DNA of 19,240 bases from Treponema sp. UBA1798 (lineage in GTDB: Bacteria > Spirochaetota > Spirochaetia > Treponematales > Treponemataceae). Numbering within the stretch: the stretch's first letter is position 1; each line of letters begins with the position of its first letter. The notes under the pieces were generated by a model. It did not search any database. It was not told the DNA's origin and worked only from the letters and a program-made list of their open reading frames with translations. The translations under genes and the position numbers were made by a program. Shown here one piece after another: positions 15,213 through 19,240 of this stretch. Location of the stretch: NCBI GenBank assembly GCA_002319875.1, contig DCFS01000277.1, forward strand, positions 1 through 19,240. The letters run 5' to 3'.

Positions 15213-16682
15213 ATGAAAAAAACATTTATCCATAAACATCTTTTTCTGTTCAGTAATCTGGCAATTATTTTTTTTATTGTATCGGGGTTTATCTGTGTGG
15301 TATATCGGGATACGAAAACTTATCAGAATCTTGCGAAGAAAGATCTGAAAAATATTGTCAGCCTGGCAGATTTGAACATTGAAAAATTTATCGAAACTAC
15401 GATGAGCAAACCTGTTACTGTTTCAAAAACAATGGCAAACGATGCGTTCCTTAAATCCTGGATGCTGAGTGAAGACAACTATAAGATCGGCGATAGTTAT
15501 TTTACCCGGTTATACGACTATTTAAAGGCGTATCAGCAAAAATATGGATATTCGACGGTATTCTGTATATCTGCTAAAACCGGACGGTATTATTACCAGG
15601 GCGGCCTGAATAAAACAGTCTCTCCGTATGATCCGCATGATATCTGGTACTATAATTTTATCAAATCCGGACACGAATATGATCTGGAAGTCGATACCAG
15701 CCAGGCTGACGGTGACAGTATTACCATCTTTGTCAATTTTCGCATAGAAAAAGCTGACGGTACGCTGCTGGGTATAATCGGCGTTGGTCTTCAGGTCGAT
15801 TTTCTGGAAAATCTGATCCGTTTTTATGAAAAAGACTATGATCTGTCAGTATATATTATCAATTCCAGCGGCGTAAAGACATCGTTTACCGGGAAAACCA
15901 ATAATTTTATCAATCAGAATGATCTGGAAAAACTTGTCGGAATGTCGGATACTGTTGTGCTCAGAAAATCGGAAGATGCACATATCCAGTGGTTTACGGC
16001 TGGAAACGAGCTTAAATGTCTGATTACGCGGTATAATGCTACGCTTTGCTGGTATCTGATCGTCGAAAAGGATACCGCTACTATAAGCAATGCCTTCCAG
16101 GAGAGAATCAGGCGTAATATACTTTTCATGTTGTTTTCTCTGACCGCCTGCATAGCTGTTACTACTATTATTTTTATCTTTTATAATCAGAGAATCATAG
16201 AGCATGAAAACAGGGACGAGATTACCGGTTTACCCAACAGAAAACTGTTTTCCAGAGTCTGCCCTTCGTTTATCCGGAAACACAAGGAATATCCGCAAAC
16301 TTTGTTTATGTTCGACATCGATAAGTTTAAAGATATAAATGATACATACGGACATATATTCGGCAATGCCATACTTACCATGGTTGGTGAAAGCCTTTGT
16401 AAAATTATTCCAGACTACGGAATAACCGCCAGGTGGGGCGGCGACGAGTTTATCGGAATTCTTGCCCTTGATACTGAAGAAGCCCGGGAACTGCTTAATC
16501 GTTTAATGGCAGAGCTTAAAAGCAGAAAAGATGATAGCCGGTACCACGTGACTATCAGTGTCGGACTGGTAAAAATTAATCATAAACGTACTATTGAGCA
16601 GATCAGCAGACTTGCTGACGCATCCCTGTATTACTCAAAGAAAAACGGACGGAACCAGATTACAGTATGTAATTTCGACTGA
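15213..16682 (+). CDS. Membrane-bound diguanylate cyclase with extracytoplasmic Cache-like sensor
   Basis: A 489-residue protein that would make cyclic di-GMP from two GTP at the inner membrane. The ATG at 15213 is preferred over the upstream TTG at 15189; neither has a clear ribosome binding site. The first transmembrane helix is at about 10-31. The outer sensor (about 40-290) has Cache-like features: YGYSTVFCISAKTGRYYYQG, an aromatic DIWYYNFIKSG and GTLLGIIGVGL. The second helix is at about 301-323. The GGDEF domain begins with DEITGLPNRKLF, continues with FMFDIDKFKDINDTYGH, and has an intact GGDEF at 409-413, then TISVGLVKI. The RxxD inhibitory site that normally lies five residues before GGDEF is absent (PDYG instead), so product inhibition at that site is unlikely. 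The ligand is unknown. Cyclic di-GMP affects motility and virulence in spirochetes, but no target is visible here. Confidence 0.92.
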   Translation: MKKTFIHKHLFLFSNLAIIFFIVSGFICVVYRDTKTYQNLAKKDLKNIVSLADLNIEKFIETTMSKPVTVSKTMANDAFLKSWMLSEDNYKIGDSYFTRLYDYLKAYQQKYGYSTVFCISAKTGRYYYQGGLNKTVSPYDPHDIWYYNFIKSGHEYDLEVDTSQADGDSITIFVNFRIEKADGTLLGIIGVGLQVDFLENLIRFYEKDYDLSVYIINSSGVKTSFTGKTNNFINQNDLEKLVGMSDTVVLRKSEDAHIQWFTAGNELKCLITRYNATLCWYLIVEKDTATISNAFQERIRRNILFMLFSLTACIAVTTIIFIFYNQRIIEHENRDEITGLPNRKLFSRVCPSFIRKHKEYPQTLFMFDIDKFKDINDTYGHIFGNAILTMVGESLCKIIPDYGITARWGGDEFIGILALDTEEARELLNRLMAELKSRKDDSRYHVTISVGLVKINHKRTIEQISRLADASLYYSKKNGRNQITVCNFD

Positions 16683-16761
16683 TCTGATCTGACTAAAATT
16701 ATTTCCAGTTTCCGGATATATAAAAGCATTGAATCGTATCAAAAGGCTGAGGGGAAATTGA

Positions 16762-16857
16762 ATGGTCGTTTTCAGAAGTCGTTTGACGTATGAACGTGCC
16801 TTAAATTTTTATATTTCCTTAAAAAAAACTCGTCAGATTCTGCTGATGATGATATAA
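16762..16857 (+). CDS. Small ORF of 31 residues with a strong ribosome binding site
   Basis: The ATG at 16762 is preceded by GAGGGG about seven bases upstream, better than most genes in this window. The product begins MVVFRSRLTYERALNFYISL and ends KKTRQILLMMI before TAA 16855-16857: basic and partly hydrophobic. I recognise no family. The stop codon lies within the -10 hexamer of the promoter at 16830-16858, so the ORF would belong to an earlier transcript, possibly read-through from the cyclase 80 bp upstream. It could be a small protein, a leader peptide or a chance ORF. Confidence 0.3.
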   Translation: MVVFRSRLTYERALNFYISLKKTRQILLMMI

Positions 16858-16858
16858 T
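16830..16858 (+). promoter_or_regulatory. Candidate sigma-70-type promoter upstream of intI
   Basis: TCGTCA (16830-16835, 4/6) and a perfect TATAAT (16853-16858) are spaced by 17 bp. The start would fall near 16865. A strong terminator follows within about 65 bases, so the promoter would mainly make a short RNA unless the terminator is bypassed. Confidence 0.55.
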
Positions 16859-16864
16859 TTACTA

Positions 16865-16930
16865 AAAGATTTCCCGGAAATCAAAGACCTGTAATCTGTT
16901 GCGGCGATACGGGGCTTTTTATTTTTTTTT
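16865..16930 (+). ncRNA. Candidate short RNA or attenuated leader upstream of intI
   Basis: From the predicted start near 16865 to the terminator U run is about 65 nt. It holds two hairpins: GATTTCC/GGAAATC (16868-16882) and, directly after, the terminator stem. I do not recognise a known riboswitch or sRNA family. It may be a free small RNA or a leader controlling read-through into intI. No start codon with a ribosome binding site lies inside it. Confidence 0.3.
16883..16930 (+). terminator. Intrinsic terminator between the cyclase and intI
   Basis: The stem is AAAG, CCTGT and ATC on the left (16883-16896) against GAT, ACGGG and CTTT on the right (16906-16918), with one bulged A, one A/G mismatch and one U-G pair. 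The 9-nt loop is TGTTGCGGC. It runs straight into TTATTTTTTTTT (16919-16930). It would end both cyclase transcripts and transcripts from the promoter at 16830-16858. Confidence 0.72.
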
Positions 16931-16932
16931 GT

Positions 16933-16974
16933 CTGACTGTTGAGGTCAGGCACGTACGGGAGAGTTGTATCCCG
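16933..16974 (+). promoter_or_regulatory. Two hairpins in the 5' region of intI
   Basis: CTGAC/GTCAG (16933-16949) and CGGGA/TCCCG (16957-16974, loop GAGTTGTA) follow each other directly after the terminator. They lie about 130 to 170 bases upstream of the intI ATG. If transcribed they could be a structured leader; no known riboswitch motif is recognised and the local intI promoter is not identified. Confidence 0.35.
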
Positions 16975-17026
16975 GACCGGAGATTATGGCTGCAGGATGC
17001 AACATAGATGCAGTCAGGATAAAGTC

Positions 17027-17040
17027 AAAACTGCAGTTTT
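17027..17040. promoter_or_regulatory. 14-bp perfect palindrome upstream of intI, candidate operator
   Basis: AAAACTGCAGTTTT is its own reverse complement and lies about 65 bases before the intI start. A related imperfect dyad, ACAGT-TTT-ACTGT, lies closer to the gene (17063-17075), and the two share CAGTTTT. Such dyads suit a dimeric regulator. It does not match the E. coli LexA box, so SOS control is not shown. Confidence 0.4.
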
Positions 17041-17105
17041 CGTTATTCATGTCGGAGAGAACAGTTTTACTGTGACATCCGCGTGGCATTTTAACAGGAG
17101 ACATA

Positions 17106-18320
17106 ATGAACGTCATAATAGGGGCTTACGGCATAAATGAACTGTCTGTTGCATTCGGGTACAATGAGCCTGTGCTTAATGCGGTCAGAAATGTTACCGG
17201 CAGAAAATGGATAGAAAAAGAGTGCTTCTGGTCTATCCCCGATACACAGCAGTCGATCGATCAGCTGCTGAATAATTTATACCAGACGCACCTGTTCGAC
17301 TATCCGGTTCCTGATACGGTTTCCATTCCGCCAGAGATTAGTACCGTTCAAAAGGAAACAAAAAGCCGGCCTGATATGGCAAAATATGTCACGTTGCTTG
17401 AAGCAAAACACTACAGCAAGCGGACAATCGAAACCTATGCAAAATGGCTCACTCAATTTCACACCCGTTTTATATCGGTTCCCGCAGGAATGCTTACGGA
17501 AAAGGAAATCAATATTTTTTTGTCGGAGCTGGCATCAAAGAGGAATGTAAGTGCATCGACACAGAATCAGGCACTTGCAGCCTTGCTTTTTTATTTCAGA
17601 TATGTCAGAGGTGATAATCCGCAGCTGCTGGAGTCGGTAATCCGTGCAAAAAAACCGGTGCGCCTTCCTGTCGTTTTCAGCAGGAAGGAAGTGGCTGACG
17701 TGCTGGCTGTTATGGAAGGTGATAAACAGCTTATCGCCCGCCTTCTGTACGGTACCGGCATGAGGCTTAACGAATGCCTCAATCTCAGGATTCAGGATAT
17801 CGATTTTGACAGGAATGAAATAACCATTCGAAATGGAAAAGGAGCAAAAGACCGGCGGACAATGCTTCCCCAGTCGTTGAAAGAACCTCTTGAGGAACAT
17901 ATCAAAAAAGTAAAGTGTATTCACGAAAGGGACCTTGCCGACGGCTGGGGAAAAACAGTTCTTCCCGGTGCCCTTGATAAAAAGTATCCGCAGGCATCCT
18001 CCGATTTCCGCTGGCAGTGGGTCTTTCCTCAGAAAAACCGCTGGAGAAATTCAGAAACCGGCATAGAGGGCCGTTATCACATGGATGCTTCAATCATGGA
18101 GCGTGCCGTACAATCCGCAGTCCGTATAGCGGGAATCTGCAAAACTGCCTGTTGCCACACATTCCGGCATTCGTTCGCAACCCATCTGATTGAAAATGGA
18201 TACGATATCCGTACCGTGCAGGAACTTTTGGGGCATTCCGACGTTAAAACGACGATGATTTACACACATGTATTGAACAAAGGCCCGTCCGGTGTAAATA
18301 GTCCTCTCGACAGACTGTAG
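17106..18320 (+). CDS. intI: Integron integrase IntI with N-terminal extension
   Basis: A 404-residue tyrosine recombinase that would integrate and excise cassettes by attC x attI recombination. The ATG has AGGAG (17096-17100) five bases upstream. Catalytic residues: Arg220 (GTGMRLNECLNL), Lys245 (GKG), His351 and Arg354 (HTFRHS), His377 (LGHSD) and nucleophile Tyr386 (TMIYTH). It is an integron integrase rather than Xer or phage because the extra segment before HTFRHS is present (DLADGWGKTVLPGAL, then RWQWVFPQ and GRYHMD, about 276-326) and the C-terminus ends THVLNKGPSGVNSPLD. The SAM-like core-binding domain is at about 90-180. Residues 1-85 are additional to the usual roughly 320-340 residues: FGYN (17-20), GRKW (32-35) and FWSIP (41-45) form a small domain-like unit. 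The gene points toward its cassettes, with attI after its 3' end, opposite to classical integrons. Confidence 0.95.
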   Translation: MNVIIGAYGINELSVAFGYNEPVLNAVRNVTGRKWIEKECFWSIPDTQQSIDQLLNNLYQTHLFDYPVPDTVSIPPEISTVQKETKSRPDMAKYVTLLEAKHYSKRTIETYAKWLTQFHTRFISVPAGMLTEKEINIFLSELASKRNVSASTQNQALAALLFYFRYVRGDNPQLLESVIRAKKPVRLPVVFSRKEVADVLAVMEGDKQLIARLLYGTGMRLNECLNLRIQDIDFDRNEITIRNGKGAKDRRTMLPQSLKEPLEEHIKKVKCIHERDLADGWGKTVLPGALDKKYPQASSDFRWQWVFPQKNRWRNSETGIEGRYHMDASIMERAVQSAVRIAGICKTACCHTFRHSFATHLIENGYDIRTVQELLGHSDVKTTMIYTHVLNKGPSGVNSPLDRL

Positions 18321-18457
18321 AAAATAAGTGTTTGGGCCGGATCCGTATAATATTCTATCGGAAGTTATATAAATATTTACAGATTATATAAATACCAAAA
18401 TGCGTCACGGAATCTTATACTGACAAAAATGCAGTTATATGGATGTTAGACGGATCA

Positions 18458-18475
18458 GTCCAATTAATGTTCGAT
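18458..18475 (+). other. Putative attI recombination site (attI/first-cassette junction)
   Basis: The left box GTCCAA (18458-18463), five bases, and the right box GTTCGAT (18469-18475) form an IntI-type simple site, with the predicted crossover after G18469. Both boxes are exact reverse complements of TTGGAC (19217-19222) and ATCGAAC (19204-19210) beyond the cassette gene, as expected if the cassette spans 18470 to past the window end. GTTCGAT departs from GTTRRRY at one position. No AAC trinucleotide occurs at 18321-18457, so there is no complete attC upstream, which supports attI. A consensus-fitting GTTAGAC at 18445-18451 is an alternative core. A small hairpin, CGCC-TTC-GGCG, follows at 18479-18489. 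Confidence 0.65.
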
Positions 18476-18513
18476 GGACGCCTTCGGCGCTAGAAAAATA
18501 GGAATAAATATAT

Positions 18514-19197
18514 ATGAGAAATTATGAATTAGTTTTTTTAGATGCAGATGATACAATTTTCGATTATAAGACATCTGAAAAATATTCATAAAAAAAGGCG
18601 CTTGAACAGAATGAAATTATTTTAACTGAGGAAATAGCAAATAAGTACTCACAAATAAACAAAAAATTATGGTTGGAATATGAAAAAAATAATATAACAC
18701 AAGAAACTCTTAGAACTGAAAGATTTCGATTATTGTTTAAGGATCTTATGATTGAAATTAATGAAAAGGAATTTAGTTTGCAGTATTTAAAATATCTTTC
18801 CGAATCATCTTTCATAATTTCTGGCGCTGATGAAATTTGTAAATATTTACATAACAATTATAAAATTGCTCTTCTAACAAATGGAATTAGTGTTGTTCAA
18901 AGAAACAGATTAAATCACTCTGTGATAAAAGAATATATTGATTATTGCATAATTTCAGAAGAAGCAAAATATAGTAAACCCGATATTGGTATTTTCAAGT
19001 ATGCTGAAAAAATAACAAAACATTACGATAAAGAAAAAATGATAATTATTGGAGATTCATTAACGTCAGATATACTTGGTGGAATAAATTATGGTATCGA
19101 TACATGTTGGTATAACAGTGAAAATAAAATGAATGATACAAATATTAAACCAAAATTTGAGATAAATAAATTATCAGAAGTATTAAAATTACTATAA
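18514..19197 (+). pseudogene. First cassette gene: YjjG/YfnB-like HAD phosphatase broken by an in-frame stop
   Basis: From ATG 18514 a 227-codon frame reads as a full-length HAD-superfamily hydrolase similar to YjjG/YfnB nucleotidases, interrupted only by TAA at codon 26 (18589-18591). Motif I FLDADDTIFDY (residues 8-18, with nucleophile and acid/base Asp) is before the stop. Motif II LLTNGIS, the Lys of motif III in YSKPDIGIF, and motif IV GDSLTSDILGG are after it, and the last part has TCWYN as in YfnB. The frame is the same on both sides, so this is a nonsense change, not a frameshift. A product restarted inside would lack the nucleophile and be inactive. TAGGA lies about 10 bases before the ATG. 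Composition is far more AT-rich than the neighbours. The gene ends six bases before the attC half site, the usual cassette layout. Stop-codon readthrough is an alternative. Confidence 0.8.
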
Positions 19198-19203
19198 AGA
19201 AAC

Positions 19204-19240
19204 ATCGAACAACAGCTTGGACGCTGACAATGCTTTTGAC
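19204..19240 (+). other. First half of the cassette attC site (truncated by window end)
   Basis: R'' box ATCGAAC (19204-19210, one mismatch to RYYYAAC), a 6-base spacer and L'' box TTGGAC (19217-19222) are exact complements of the boxes at the attI junction. The spacers differ by one base (6 versus 5), as expected for the unpaired bases that set strand choice in folded attC. It begins six bases after the HAD stop codon. The rest of attC lies beyond 19240. Confidence 0.7.

Larger units (their letters stand above)
17106..19240 (+). mobile_element. Chromosomal integron with co-oriented integrase and first cassette (continues beyond window)
   Basis: The unit is intI, a 137-bp attI-side spacer, the attI simple site, one cassette with a broken HAD gene, and the start of its attC. 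Integrase and cassette are on the same strand and attI lies after the 3' end of intI. This inverted layout has been described for the T. denticola integron. The spacer 18321-18457 is AT-rich, with a TATAAT at 18346-18351 that lacks a good -35, so no cassette promoter is established. Further cassettes probably follow to the right. Confidence 0.85.

Noticed and set aside
16940..17140. 66-codon ORF upstream of and overlapping intI
   Set aside because: It starts at TTG without a ribosome binding site, runs through hairpins and the palindrome, and overlaps the better-supported intI start.
18346..18351. TATAAT after intI as a cassette promoter
   Set aside because: There is no acceptable -35 at 16 to 18 bp; the only TTG-type hexamer (TTGGGC) is eight bases away.
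18445..18451. GTTAGAC as the integron crossover core
   Set aside because: It fits GTTRRRY, but the cassette's own attC half site complements GTTCGAT at 18469 and not this one; kept only as an alternative.
1..19240. tRNA, rRNA, CRISPR arrays or insertion sequences
   Set aside because: I saw no cloverleaf sequence, spaced direct-repeat array or transposase reading frame anywhere in the window.

Overview
The window reads as chromosome from a spirochete, most likely a Treponema. Three things support this. FlbB is a spirochete-specific flagellar protein, and here it heads a flbB-fliK-flgD-flgE cluster. The hook protein FlgE carries Lys165, Cys178 and Asn179, the positions known for the lysinoalanine hook cross-link of Treponema denticola. 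The right end holds an integron whose integrase points the same way as its cassettes, an arrangement reported from T. denticola. I do not assign a species.

Layout. 1-610 (minus): the start of an RlmK/RlmI-like rRNA methyltransferase, cut by the window edge. 660-3922 (plus): a DEAD-box RNA helicase and an ABC-F ATPase that overlap by three bases and are probably translationally coupled. 3986-6649 (minus): a UvrD/Rep-type helicase followed by a small lipoprotein. 6709-7998 (plus): a eukaryote-like hexokinase. 8075-12094 (plus): flbB, fliK, flgD and flgE, closed by a strong intrinsic terminator. 12353-13720 (plus): a one-pass membrane protein with PilN/PilO or GspL/GspM-like architecture, with its own promoter. 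13721-13972: short ORFs that may be remnants. 13973-14905 (minus): an outer-membrane beta-barrel candidate. 15213-16682 (plus): a membrane-bound diguanylate cyclase. 16683-17105: an unusual leader region with a promoter, a terminated short RNA, hairpins and a 14-bp palindrome. 17106-19240 (plus): the integron, made of intI, an attI simple site, a first cassette with a YjjG-like HAD phosphatase gene broken by one stop codon, and the first half of its attC.

How the genes work together. The flagellar genes cover motor collar (FlbB), hook-length control (FliK), hook cap (FlgD) and hook (FlgE). The left third is RNA and DNA housekeeping: rRNA methylation, RNA remodelling, a ribosome-associated ATPase and a repair helicase. 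The integron is the accessory part. Its cassette is visibly more AT-rich than the host genes, as expected for captured DNA. The observations most worth following up are the co-oriented integron with an N-terminally extended integrase, the possible short RNA just upstream of it, the ABC-F protein in which one composite ATP site has lost both halves, and the disrupted first cassette.
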